Of a stretch of DNA of 64,000 nucleotides, positions 46,557 through 60,462 are shown piece by piece. Positions within the stretch are counted from its first letter, which is position 1. Each line of letters begins with the position of its first letter. The DNA comes from Homarus americanus. Taxonomy: Eukaryota; Arthropoda; Malacostraca; Decapoda; Nephropidae. Where the stretch lies: assembly GCF_018991925.1 (NCBI RefSeq), contig NW_024737068.1, positions 6,687,061 to 6,751,060 on the forward strand, read 5' to 3'. Under the pieces are notes generated by a model. It saw only the letters and a program-made list of their open reading frames with translations. It had not been told where the DNA came from and did not search any database. Both the position numbers and the translations under genes were made by a program.

Positions 46557-46622
<66 letters not shown>
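46557..46622. repeat. (GT)n microsatellite
   Basis: About 33 GT units shortly after the degraded LINE 3' end. Confidence 0.95.
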
Positions 46623-46623
<1 letters not shown>

Positions 46624-46639
46624 CATTTAGCATTTATAT

Positions 46640-46860
46640 ATTCCACTTTTCTATCTTGTTCTACCCTTTCATTCTTCTCCCCCCATCCTTCCCTCCCTTC
46701 CACCATTCCGCCCTCCCAACCTCCCACAATCCCCCCCCCCTCCTCCTTCACCCCATCATCCATCCTCTCACTTGTCTATATTACCTCAGAGCTCAATCTC
46801 TCACACTATCGATCTCCTCCCGCTTCCGATATCGTAATTCTCCCTAATTCCCTCATTCGT
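46640..46860. repeat. pyrimidine-rich tract
   Basis: TTCCCTCCC words and a C10 run. Confidence 0.7.
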
Positions 46861-46934
46861 TATTCCTACATATCTCGCTCTCTCGCTTCCCCAAACCCGT
46901 GATCGTAGGTGAGAAGTAATCAGTCGTTCGGTAA

Positions 46935-47335
46935 AATTCGCTGCCCCGTCAGGTAAGAGATTTTAAATTTGACGTGAGGAATTGGCGAATCGCAGAGAAA
47001 GTGGATTTAGAAAGTAAAGAGCTTTCACTTTGGGTTAGAGTCTTTTAGTGTGTTAGCCAGCCCGAGGAGAGAGGGAAGTGGTTTTGAAAGTAAATGGTTG
47101 ACTTTCTCTTAGTTTGGATTCTTTTAGCCTCATCATTCTCAGGAGAAAGGAAGTGTTTGTTCTATTGAAAGTATAGCCTTAACTTTCACTTTTAAAGGCT
47201 TTGAAATTTCCGAGTAAATCATTTTAAAAATAGTGCGATATTTTGTAAGTAAACTCCACCTTTCACTTTCCTTCGAAATTTTGGGTGTACTTACCTGAGA
47301 GAAAGTACTTACAAGTTAGTGCTTCTATTGAAGTT
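46935..47335. repeat. decayed tandem array, about 90 bp
   Basis: GAAAGTAAAxxxxTTxACTTT … TTTAG … CxxGAGGAGA(G/A)AGGAAGTG recurs near 47012, 47087 and 47177 with a further decayed unit to 47330. Confidence 0.65.
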
Positions 47336-47357
47336 GTAGAATCTGACCAAAGTGCAT

Positions 47358-47362
<5 letters not shown>

Positions 47363-47401
<39 letters not shown>
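47363..47401. repeat. (CT)n microsatellite
   Basis: About 19 CT units. Confidence 0.95.
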
Positions 47402-47406
<5 letters not shown>

Positions 47407-47539
47407 TTCACCAAGGAACAACTGCAAAGTCTTAAAACCTTTCACTTCTTAAGGAATTTCGTCATATAGTATGCAAATGAGCTCTAACTAACCAAAGGCT
47501 CTAAGGCAGATAAGGGGGAAGGGGTCAGAGGTCACGAGA

Positions 47540-47700
47540 GAAAAAGAGATAGGGATGCGAGAGACAACGAGAGAGAGAGAGAGAAGCAGGAGGGATGTGA
47601 GAGAGAACGAGAGAGAGAGAGAGGAGGGAACAGAGGGAACGGTACAGATGTGAGAAAGAAAATACAATATAGCCTACGGAAAAACATACCCATGGTCAAC

Positions 47701-47765
<65 letters not shown>

Positions 47766-47795
47766 CTTTTCTCTCTCTCTCTCTCTCTCCTCCCC
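47540..47795. repeat. GA tract then (CT)n
   Basis: A duplicated AGGGATGxGAGAGAxAACGA block (47551, 47592) in GA-rich DNA, then CT runs 47706-47760 and 47771-47790. Confidence 0.9.
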
Positions 47796-47879
47796 ACCCC
47801 CCTCCCTCGGGTCCTCAGCCAGTAACGTCACTTACTGTTTGCACGTCATTACCGGCCTGAGAGAGACCTATTGTATCCT

Positions 47880-48015
47880 TGTCTCTCTGTGAGGACGGAA
47901 GGACAGGGGTTACCGTCTCTCTGTCTCGTTATCTCTCTGTGAGGATGTGGAGATTAGTGTTACTACCTCTTTGTCTCTTTATCTCTAAGTGAGGACGGGT
48001 ACACACGAGTTACTG

Positions 48016-48085
<70 letters not shown>

Positions 48086-48260
48086 CGTACGAGATGATAG
48101 AGGTTACTGTCTTTCTGTGGTGAGTAGGAGTAGACAGGAGTTACTGTCTCTCTGAGGAAGGGTAGACAGGGATTAGTCTCGTTCTTTGCTGTAAGGACGA
48201 AGAGACACGAGTTAAAATCACTCTTGTAAGTGAAGTAATGTTTCTCTCTTTCTCTGTCTC
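47880..48260. repeat. decayed 60-bp tandem array split by (CT)n
   Basis: TCTCTGTGAGGACGGxxxGACAxGxGTTACTGTCTC-like units recur near 47884, 47937, 47988, 48090, 48127 and 48160. A CT run (48019-48080) has expanded inside one unit. Confidence 0.7.
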
Positions 48261-48381
48261 TTGGAGGTAAGAGAGACTGGAGAGATAGAGCTTCTGTAGT
48301 AGTAGGTGTAGTAAGGATTCTCGTGTCCCTCAGTGTGTGCGTGTGTGTGTCTGAAGTGTAGAGACAAAATTCAAATTACAT

Positions 48382-48398
48382 ACACACACACACACACA

Positions 48399-48431
<33 letters not shown>

Positions 48432-48432
48432 A
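48382..48432. repeat. (CA)n(CTAT)n compound repeat
   Basis: CA run then nine CTAT units. Confidence 0.92.
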
Positions 48433-49195
48433 CACTATCTCTCCTTCTTCTATCTCTCAACATCATTATCTTTCATACTCTCAATATCTCTCTGTATCGA
48501 ACAATAAAAACAAAAAAGTCTCTCAAACATAGAAACTTCCCCATCCTTCTTAAGAGACAGTGTAAATAAGCAAAACTTTATCTCTTCAACACCATCTCCA
48601 GGAAGCGAATGAAAGTCTCTAATGCTGAAACGATCTTACGGTTAAATTAGATCGTAAGTTTACCTGAATGAACTTACGGGACACAGGGGTCGGCTCAGAG
48701 AGTGTGTGGGTGATTGGCAGCTGGAAACACTTGTCTCGTCTATAAACAGGAATGTTTTTCAGTTTATAAATAATGTAAACACGTATTTTTTTTGTCTTTC
48801 TTAATTGATAGTTTGTTTTCCTGTTTTGTTGCTGTTGTTGTTTTTCCGTGTTACATTAGATAATTTTGTGATACAGTGTTTGTGTTGTATTATAAGGTAT
48901 TAAATAACATTAATTGCAGCATTGGTAATACAAAAATAAAAATAATAAAAATAACAATAATAAGAATAAAAATAATAAAACAATAACAATAATAACAACG
49001 ACAATGACAATAAAGACAACAATGACGACAACGCTAATAACAAACACAATAACACTATACTAAGGCACCATGACGCCACAGTGCTCCACCAGATAGCGCC
49101 ACCATAACCCACTATGGCTCCCTGGTGCGCCACAATCTCCCTCGCCCCATAATAACTCACATCAGGGAGGAATATTGGCCAGGGAGAAGCTTTAT
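48433..49195. other. unassigned, with AAT/ACA-rich stretch
   Basis: A 140-bp AATAATAAAAATAACAATAA stretch (about 48920-49060), then duplicated GCGCCAC/CACTATGGCTCC-like words. No gene. Confidence 0.4.
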
Positions 49196-51055
49196 ATGTT
49201 GTGTGGTGATGTGTTGCTGTGGTGATGTGTTGGGGTGCTGATGTGTTGCTGTGGTGATGTGTTGGGGTGCTGATGTTTTGCTGTGGTGATGTTGCTGTGG
49301 TGATGTGTTGGGGTGATATGTTGCTGTGGTGATGTGTTGCTGTGGTGATGTGTTGCTGTGGTGATATGTTGCTGTGGTGATGTGTTGGGTGCTGATGTGT
49401 TGCTGTGGTGATGTGTTGCTGTGGTGATGTGTTGGGGTGATTGATGTGTTGGGGTGTTGTTGCTGTGTGATGGTGTGGTGTTGTGTGTGTTGTGGTGATG
49501 TGTTGGGGTGATTGTTGCTGTGGTGATGTGTTGTGTGGTGATGTGTTGCTGTGGTGATTTGGGGGTGTGTGTGTTGTGTGTGGTTGGTAGTTGTGTGTGA
49601 TGTGTTGGGTGCTGTGTGGTGTGTTGCTGTGGTGATGTGTTGGGATTGTTGCTGTGGTGATGTGTTGCTGTGTGTGTGCTGTGGTGATTGTTGCTGTGGT
49701 GATGTGTTGGGGTGTGATGTGTTGCTGTGGTGATGTGTTGCTGTGGTGTGTTGGGTGATGTGTTGCTGTGGTGTGTTGTGTGGTGATGTGTTGCTGTGGG
49801 TGTGCTGTGGTGATGTGTTGCTTGGTGATGTGTTGGGGTGTGTTGCTGTGGTGATGTGTTGCTGTGGTGATGTGTTGCTGTGTTGCTGTGGTGATGTGTT
49901 GCTGTGGTGATGTGTTGCTGTGGTGATGTGTTGCTGTGGTGATGTGTTGCTGTGGTGATATGTTGCTGTGGTGATGTGTTGCTGTGGTGATGTGTTGTTG
50001 TGGTGATGTGTTGCTGTGGTGATGTGTTGGGTGATGTGTTGGGTGTGATGTGTTGCTCTGGTGTGTTGCTGTGCTGATGTGTTGCTGTGGTGTGTGTTGG
50101 GGTGTGCTGGGGTGTGATGTGTTGCTGTGGTGATGTGTTGCTGTGGTGTTGCTGTGGTGATAGTTGCTGTGGTGATGTGTTGCTGTGGTGTGTTGCTGTG
50201 GTGTGTGTTGCTGTGGTGTGTGCTGTGGTGATGTGTTGCTGTGGTAATGTGTTGCTGTGGTGATGTATTGGTGGTGGTGTTGCTGTGGTGATATGTTGCT
50301 GTGGTGATGTGTTGCTGTGGTGTGTTGCTGTGGTGATGTGTTGTGTGTTGATGTGTTGCTGTGGTGTGTGTTGCTGTGGTGTGTTGCTGTGTGATGTGTT
50401 GGTGATGTGTTGGGGTGGTGATGTGTTGCTGTGGTGATGTGTTGCTGTGGTGAAGTGTTGCTGTGGTGATGTGTGCTGTGGTGTGTGTTGCTGTGTTGAT
50501 GTGTTGCTGTGGTGATGTGTTGCTGTGGTGATGTGTTGCTGTGGTGATGTTGCTGTGGTGATGTGTTGCTGTGGTGATGTGTTGCTGTGGTGATGTGTTG
50601 CTGTGGTTATATGTTGGTGTGGTGATGTGTTGCTGTGGTGTGTTGCTGTGGTAATGTGTTGCTGTAGTGATGTGTTGCTGTGGTGATGTGTTGCTGTGTG
50701 TGTTGCTGTGGTGATGTTGGCTGATGTGTTACTGTGGTGATGTGTTGCTGTGGTGATGTGTTGCTGCGGTGATGTATTGCTATGTTGCTGTGGTGGTGAT
50801 GTGTTGTTGTGGTGATGTGTTGGGGTAATGTGTTGCTCTGGTGTGTTGCCGTGGTGATGTGTTGCTGTGGTAATGTGTTGCTGAGGTAATGTGTTGCTGA
50901 GGTGATGTGTTGCTGTGGTGATGTGTTGCTGTGGTGATGTGTTGCTGTGATGATGTGTTGCTGTGGTGATGTGTTGGAGTGGTGATGTGTTGGGATGATG
51001 TATTGCTGTGGTGATGTGTTGGGGTGAAGTGTTACTGTGGTGATGTGTATGTGTA
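49196..51055. repeat. 16-bp minisatellite, about 115 copies
   Basis: Unit TGATGTGTTGCTGTGG, cleanest at 49880-50030 and 50500-51000, with many shortened or GGGG-variant units between 49440 and 50480. The minus strand is open for over 600 codons because the 16-bp unit read through all three frames lacks stops (16-residue His/Thr/Ser/Gln peptide period). This is not a protein. Confidence 0.96.
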
Positions 51056-51060
51056 CGTAG

Positions 51061-51062
<2 letters not shown>

Positions 51063-51097
<35 letters not shown>
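51063..51097. repeat. (CA)n microsatellite
   Basis: About 17 CA units at the edge of the 16-bp array. Confidence 0.95.
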
Positions 51098-51102
<5 letters not shown>

Positions 51103-51541
51103 CAATTACTACACTAACCCAAAAAAGAACTAAATTAAACACTAATATATTAAGGCCTTGACAACATGTTCGTTACTTATTATAAATTCTCGACATTTTT
51201 GCCGAAATTTTAATGGCAGCCAATTGATCATAATTACTCATAATTACGAAGCCAATACCATAAAAATATCACTCGGGAAATAGTCAACTTCTGAGTAATA
51301 ATAAGATGACTCGGTTGGAATTTTAGTTGATCGCGAATTTTAGATAATTGCCGATTTTACATGATCGCAAATTATAATTTCTCGTAAACTTTAAAAAGGA
51401 TTGCGAGTTTATATTGGTTAAAATTTCATGTCTTTATGTGTATTCATTTAAATTCCTATAATGTTATTGGCTGATCTTCCCAGGTAGACCTAAACACCTG
51501 CTTGGGTTTTCCTACACACATAATTACATACATAAATCAAC

Positions 51542-51587
<46 letters not shown>

Positions 51588-52199
51588 TTATTATAACAGA
51601 AGACTCGACACGTAAAACATCTAATTGCACATTAATAATATATCACCTCATTGAAAATCTCATCAGGAAGGAAGGAAGGAAGGAAGGAAGGAACGAATGA
51701 TTATGATCAAGTATGTGTTTGTTTTAATGAAAGAGAATGACAGAGTGAGAGTACAAGAGGGTGAACAAACGAGTGTCATAGTGAAGTCATTATACATCTG
51801 ACAGTTCTTTTTTATTGGGTGTATGATGATTAAAATTATTCTCATGGGTTGGGTCTGAAAATTAGAATTGATTACGTTTTATTTTTTTATATTATTTTTT
51901 TTAGTATTCTGCCAGCCAGTGAAACGAGGAGTTAAGTTTGACATCTGTTCGTCCGTCCGTCTGTTGATCTGTCCATTAAAAGCAACAGTGTGTTAACTAA
52001 TGCATAGATATTAATGAAGATTAGACCAAGTGTTTAACTATCATTAACTGCCATTGTACTGTAAGGTGGTATAAACAAACTTTTAATCCGTTTAAAACAT
52101 AGTGATTCAGTAGCCATATTTCTCTCGGAGGAATATCAATAAAGAGTCAGTAGGGGCAGGTATTACTTTGTGGGAATAAGTATGACTAATCTATATGAA
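51098..52199. other. unassigned AT-rich DNA with small repeats
   Basis: (CT)n(CA)n at 51543-51587 and (GAAG)n at 51667-51693. No gene. Confidence 0.45.
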
Positions 52200-52805
52200 A
52201 ATAAAAACGCAAAATTAAATGGTTCTGATCATATTATTCTCGCCCGTGATATCTGGCACCTCACTATGTTATCGACTGTATGATAATTAACATTTGAAGA
52301 GTCGTAAAAAACCTATATCACTATTATGATCATTAGTAAACACAAATTAAGAGGAATCTGTTTGTTTTTTCGTGTTATTTTTTCCTCAATATTTATACAA
52401 GAATTTCAAATATTTATCAGCCTAAAACAATATACTGATAATACCCTAACAAAAAATAGTGATGTTACACTTATCTATGACATTTGGCAGCAATGAATGT
52501 TGTGGAGTGCACGATAATTAAAATATTATGTTCTAAATTTAATACAACACCAATAACATGAACTGTAAGCGTTATTTCACTGGTATTATAAGATATTTTA
52601 ATAGGTTCTTCATTACTCTGTACAAGATGGCATTTGGTGTACATTAGATGGCAACTCAAATTTTGTGGAGTGTAGGATAACTAGAATCCTTTAGTTTCAT
52701 ATACCAACAATAAAATTATTTAAAATCACTTTCCATTCATTTTCAAAATAATATATATTTTTTATTCTTCATTAACGAATCAATCTGGAGACATATAGAC
52801 ACATA

Positions 52806-52856
<51 letters not shown>

Positions 52857-54640
52857 TACCTGTCTACATGAAAATACATGCAGGGAATGTATCAAAAGGC
52901 AACGCTATTTTGAGCGACAATGAAATTCTTGAGGCTCAAAAAGTTAGGTTTCATTAATGTTATGATTCCTTGACTTTATAATTCATTCAATAATTTTCTT
53001 AATAAATGAGGTATGAAAATATCTTAAACATCAAAACATACATGGACGACATTACCAAATACCAACTTATATTTTTCTAAACAGCATGATGATGTTTAGA
53101 CACTCTGGGCTGTGTTGAACATTCCTCCTCTCTGTCATTATAAACACAATTTCAGTGGAATTAAAATTGATTTTACATTTTTTTTCCTCGCTGATGAATG
53201 TAGGAATATTGGGATTCTTTTACATTGAGCACAAAGAGAAATACACTAAGTGGTGACTACATTTCCGGAGTGTATGATAATTAAAATGCCTTGTGGTTTA
53301 AAAACTTCAGATTCCACAAAACGTATCTTGCAGTATTAGTTTAGTGTGGTAAAGACTTAGTTATTAGTTGGTATTATTTATCCGTGGATGTGAAAAGTAC
53401 GATATATCTAAGAAGAAAAATTACTGATTGCTACTCGTATCCTGTGCATTGTAAGATTATTGCCAAAATAGTTAGAAACCAATGTTATCTTCGATCATAG
53501 TGAGGTGTTCCACTGTGCATATATGTTAATGAAACCAGTTGATACCAGTACTTCTCTCAGAATTTGTCCTCATTAATGACTGCTAGAATATCTGCCTAAA
53601 ATTAAATAACCAAAAACTCATTATTTTGTTGAATGTACCGTAATTCCAAATGCTGAGTTATATTTTTTTAATTTCATCAATAGTACGGGATATAATAGAA
53701 CTAAATTCAACTAATTCAGATATGAGTTCATGATTTTTATCCTCCATTGATAAATACGGGAATGTGTAAAATTGATATGTATTAAACTATATGTACGAAA
53801 TATGTTAAATATTCCCTCGTGCTTTATGGAGAGTACGATGATTAAAATGACTGTGTTTTTATGTTATTTTTAGCCAATACTGTTATCTGTCATCACAAGT
53901 GTAATTTATGTGGTACCAAAAACAGATTTGGTACATTTTTTCCATCATTGATGAGTAAGAGAACATTAATCGTGCTCCACCAGTAAAACATACACGGAAA
54001 TCCATCAAATGGCAACTCCATAACTCCATTTGTGGGGAACGATGATGACCAAAATTTCCCAGACATTAAAAATTTGTAAATACCAAATATTACTCGTCAT
54101 TACATATGTCAAATCAATGGTATAAGAACTTAATCCATATATATATTTTTTTTTTTTGGGGGGGGGTGGTGGGGGTGGTGGGGGTGGGGGGTTGGGGTAA
54201 GTACAAAAACGTATTTAATCGTGGCAAACTAAATACAGCGAATAAATCCAATCGCTATTTACATATTACACAGTTTATAATAATTTAGAAAATGGAGCTG
54301 AATTTTAACGCCATATACCATCAATGGTGATATGTTTCATTATATTTTTTAATTCATTTACGTCAAAGCGTTTTTTATATTTTTATAATCATTAACGATT
54401 ACCGACTGATTTGGTAATTATCTAAACAAAAAATAAAGAAATTGTATTGAATTGTATATATTTTATATCATGAATGACACGATAATTAAAAACACCTTTG
54501 AGGATAATCACTACAGTCTACCTGGCTCTATGTAGGTTATTACACAGGTAAGTTCACCAGAAGCACACAACTCCTACCTGTCGTTCATGACGTTGAAACA
54601 TAAACAGTTATTAAATGAGTGTATGATAGTTAGTCCTGCC
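52200..54640. repeat. ancient satellite-like array, about 160-225 bp
   Basis: A core resembling GGAGTGTATGATAATTAAAA recurs near 52275, 52501, 52665, 53085, 53265, 53446, 53625, 53827, 54035, 54475 and 54613. Each is usually preceded by a GGCAACTC/TGGTGACTAC-type word. Between cores lies a TTTTTATCCTCATTGATGAA-like word (52757, 53185, 53567, 53735, 53943). Units are heavily diverged, and a GT microsatellite (52811-52855) and a G-rich tract (54158-54198) have grown inside it. Confidence 0.65.
54158..54198 (+). other. T11 then G-rich tract, G-quadruplex candidate
   Basis: Runs of 9, 5, 5, 6 and 4 G separated by one- to four-base loops, directly after an oligo-T run. Confidence 0.7.
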
Positions 54641-55763
54641 AGAACCCCGTCAAAGTGAATCAATTTGACTTCGTAGTTGCTTCAGGGTTGTTTTAAAGAC
54701 TATTAACATGTACACTATTTGGCTAATAATGTAATGGGAACATGAAACATATTAGATGGTACAATTATGTTATGTTTAATAATGTTCTACAGTAATAGGG
54801 AGAGTGTCAGGGAATGAAAAGTAAAGAGAAAGAAAGGAGAGAGAAAGAAAGTAACAGATGGATTAGCAAATGAATGACGAGAGAAAGGAAAGTATTGTGG
54901 AAAGGTAAAGATGGGAAAGTAAAGGTAAACGAATAAATTTAAAGAAATAGAAGTAATGTGAATGGAAGCATCATATGAAATAAATATAAAATAATAAATA
55001 AGAAACAAAGAACTAAGTAAATGTCCGAGAAAAATAAATTCCATGCAGAGAGAAGATCAAGAACTGTTTAATTGTTATGGACAGCCTGAAAGAGAATGGG
55101 AAGTACAATATTGGTTAAAAGTGTGTCTAAATCAGAGGTGGAGGAGAGAAGGATGATAGAAGGAAGAGAAGAGATAGACTAGAAGAGATAGTGGGAATGA
55201 AGACCCAAGAAACAGCAGTGCATAATGATATTCAACATATAATAAAACCTCAAGATGGGCTGTTGTAACCAAGGACATATGTCACCAAGGAATAACGAGT
55301 GAAAAAAAATCGTCGGCAAGTGTCTAAGAACGTCACGACAGTAGGAGTGAATTAATGTAGGTGAGTGAAAGAATTCTATTTTTATTCATCACTCCAACCA
55401 CTACAACACAATAAAGTAAGTCCTATAAGAATATACCGTATATATATATTTAGTATTTGTAACTGTGTAAATATAAAAAAAATGTTTAATGGGTTTACTC
55501 GAGTCTTAATGAGGGCAAATAATGTTGGGATTGGTAAAAAAAAAAATGTGGAGTAATGTATTCAGGTTAATGAACGGTCTGTGTCAGCGGCTTCAGCTTA
55601 ACTCATTACTTTTCGGGATTTTTCTCGTTTTTTTTTTTATCGATTAAAACTGACATTAATTTTACTGATGAAGTTTACTAAGAACTCGAAGTGATTGATA
55701 TGATGTGCGAGTGTATGTGTCCGTCTACCTGTCTTTATATGTGTCTGTCTGTCTGAAAATATA

Positions 55764-55764
<1 letters not shown>
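54641..55764. other. unassigned DNA
   Basis: GA/AAAG-rich 54800-54960. No gene recognised. Confidence 0.4.

Positions 55765-55834
<70 letters not shown>
55765..55834. repeat. (GT)n microsatellite
   Basis: About 35 GT units. Confidence 0.95.
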
Positions 55835-57290
<1,456 letters not shown>

Positions 57291-57559
57291 CCAGAAATAC
57301 ATAAAGAGACAGAAACAGAAACGCACACAGACAGACAGACAGAGCAAGAAAGAGACAGAGACAGACAGAGCAAGAAAGAGACAGAGACAGACAGAGAGAA
57401 GGAGTGAGATAAAGATAGACAGACAGACAAATTCTTCATGTTTTCCCGTTAGTCATTCCCTGCACGGTTTCAGCTTCTCTGATCGGTTTCCGCCACGTTC
57501 CTTTGTCTTCCGCTTCATCATCTCTCGTTCCTTTGTTCTCTCTTTCTCTTTCTTTCAAC

Positions 57560-57905
57560 CTCTTCCCACATCTTTCTCTTGTCCTCCTCCTTCTTCCTAA
57601 ATTAATGTCTTTCTCTTATCCTCTTCCTTCTTCTTATATTAACTAATGTCTTCTTCTTGTCCTCTTCCTTCTCCCTACATAAACTTTTGTCTTTTTTTTG
57701 TCCTTCTTCTTTTTCCTATATTAACTAAAATCTTCATCTAGTCTTTCTTCCTCTTCCTTCATCAAATTTTGTCTCCCTCTTGTCCTCCTTCTTCTTCCTC
57801 TTGTCCTCTTCTTACATTAACTAGTGTCTTCCTCTTGTCCTCCTTCCTCTTCCTATATCAATTTTTGTCTTCCACTAGTCCCCCTCCCTCTTCCTACATC
57901 AATAA
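57560..57905. repeat. decayed minisatellite, about 50-60 bp
   Basis: TCTTCCTCTTGTCCTCCTTC … CCTACATTAACTAATG units recur about six times. Confidence 0.8.
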
Positions 57906-58384
<479 letters not shown>

Positions 58385-58582
58385 ACACCTAGGTCTCTGT
58401 GTGTGATAATTTCACCTGGTGTTAGGGAGCATGTTGTATTAATTAGTGTTAGTGTGGTCGCACCTGGTGGCCACACGTCAGGTTGGGAAGAGAGGGAGAA
58501 GTGTAGTGAGAGTCACATCTCCTGACAGACCAAGGACACATTCTCTTAATCCATAAATAACCATTGGATATCTTACACCTAT

Positions 58583-58586
58583 CTAT

Positions 58587-58657
<71 letters not shown>
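58583..58657. repeat. (ATCT)n microsatellite
   Basis: About 18 ATCT units. Confidence 0.95.
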
Positions 58658-58749
58658 CATGGACCGAATTTTTGCATTAAAGAAAATAAATTAAAATTTT
58701 CTGGTGAACTACTGAATGCTGTCTTTTTTTTTTCTTTTTTTTTTAAGGA

Positions 58750-59580
58750 TTGAATTATATGTTTTTTGGGAAGAGAGAAACTGGCATCCAATTAAATAGG
58801 ACTAGTTTAAGTATATCTAATATTACCGTGGTTGTTAATATGCTCGTGGATGGGTTAGGAAAAAGAGATAAAAGAAAGATAATAATGATAGGATGTCAAG
58901 GTGAAGTGAGTCAGCTGTTGTTTGAAGATGATACTGTTTTTTCTGGATGATATTGAAGGTATAATTACAGATATTATTGATAATGATGATAGTGCAGCTG
59001 GAAAGAGTAATAAATAGGAACAATATAAAGTGATGGATATAAGAGAAGGACAGAGAACAGATGGGGGAAATAAATGACTGACTCAATAGAATTAGAGAGG
59101 CAGTGACGTGTTTTAACTATCTGGGACTGGGTGTGTCATCAAATGGAATGATATGTGTTGACTAAATCCACAGAGTAGCAGATGGGAAAAAGGATAGGTT
59201 CTCAGATATACTTATGGAGAGAGAGAGAGAGAGAGAGACGATGGGAACGTATAGGGGAAATGTTGAGCTAACATCAATATGGCCTTTGGAACATGGACTC
59301 TGAGTGAAAGAGGAAGAAACAAATTAAAAGCGACAGAACTGACGTGCTTGTGGGTATAAGCGTGGGATAAATATGATGCAAAGAATGAGTAACACAGAAA
59401 AGAAGAAGAAAATGTGGAAATGAAAGAAGGGGGAGACAGGGTGAGACAGAGAGTGGACCAAGAAAGAGATGAAACGATGGAGGTGGTGGGGGTGAAGGAA
59501 GCACTAGATATGAGGAGAAAGACTTCCAGGAAATAGCAATGTGCATGACTGAGAGGATACCATGACGTCTAGAGATATAT
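58750..59580 (+). mobile_element. degraded LINE reverse-transcriptase fragment
   Basis: Reading across frames, VNMLVDGLGK (near 58832) precedes EVSQLLFEDDTVF (58903-58941), the catalytic [F/Y]xDD box with Glu-Asp-Asp. Next are CFNYLGLGVSSNG (near 59112) and VADGKKDRFS (about 59180). A WPLEHGL segment (near 59280), where other copies have GAETW, is followed by SERGRNKLKATEL and, near 59520, RKTSRK..QCA. Many stops and frame changes occur, and a GA run has expanded inside (59217-59238). No 5' portion is seen. Clade not assigned. Confidence 0.7.
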
Positions 59581-60272
59581 AGAGAGATGGTGGGGCTGTG
59601 GATTGGCTGCTGAAGGTAAGTGTAAAGCGACAGGAGTAAATAAACCAGATTTTGGTCTGTCGTTGAGGAAAAAAGTGAAAACAAGATGCAACACAATTTT
59701 CCCAACACCCACCTAACATAATCTATCATTTAAATAACCATCTATACCACCGTTAAAATATATGAAAGATGTAAGTAAAGTTTTGTAAGTGAAGTACTGG
59801 AGGTATGCAAGACCTTTGACAACAGAGAAGAGTATATCAATATCTGAAGGTAATTTTCCAAGGGTTACAAAGACACTCACAGTTTCAGTGGATCTCAAGA
59901 CAACAAAATAATGAATATCCTGTTTGGATCTGTAGATTATGTGTATGTGTATGTGCATGTGCTTCTGTATGTGTATGTACATGTGTAATTGTTTAAACTA
60001 ACCTCTGTCTACTGGATAATATAAGAAAGCAACAGACAGGAACTTAATCACAACCACTAACAGACAGATAGACAGACAGACAGACAGTAGGATGTAAGAA
60101 TCACTACTCAAGGCCGTGACGTTCAATACTATAAGAGACTCTCCCTGGCAGCTGCCGTGAACTTCTCCTCGGCTCAGATGTCAACACTAATATTTGATGA
60201 TGAATGACTTTTAAAAATGGACTTTAATATGATGGTGTCCAGCTGAACGATACCGTCTTCTCTCTTTTTCAG

Positions 60273-60273
<1 letters not shown>
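59581..60273. other. unassigned DNA
   Basis: TGTATGTG-rich near 59940-59980 and (GACA)n at 60062-60088. No gene. Confidence 0.4.

Positions 60274-60331
<58 letters not shown>
60274..60331. repeat. (GA)n microsatellite
   Basis: About 29 GA units. Confidence 0.95.
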
Positions 60332-60336
<5 letters not shown>

Positions 60337-60462
60337 ATCATACAAATTTTATTATTCTCACTCTCTCTAACAGCGCCACACTAGGGAAAATTTCCACGCC
60401 ATCATCAACAAGGAATATCAATTTCATTACTCCAGGGATTTTTCTCCTCGGGCGTTGACGCT

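Noticed and set aside
48660..51060. CRISPR-like regular repeats
   Set aside because: The window is eukaryotic and repeats are head-to-tail without unique spacers.
49192..51105. 637-codon His/Ser/Thr/Gln open frame on the minus strand
   Set aside because: A product of the 16-bp minisatellite lacking stop codons; frame shifts with every indel would otherwise destroy it.
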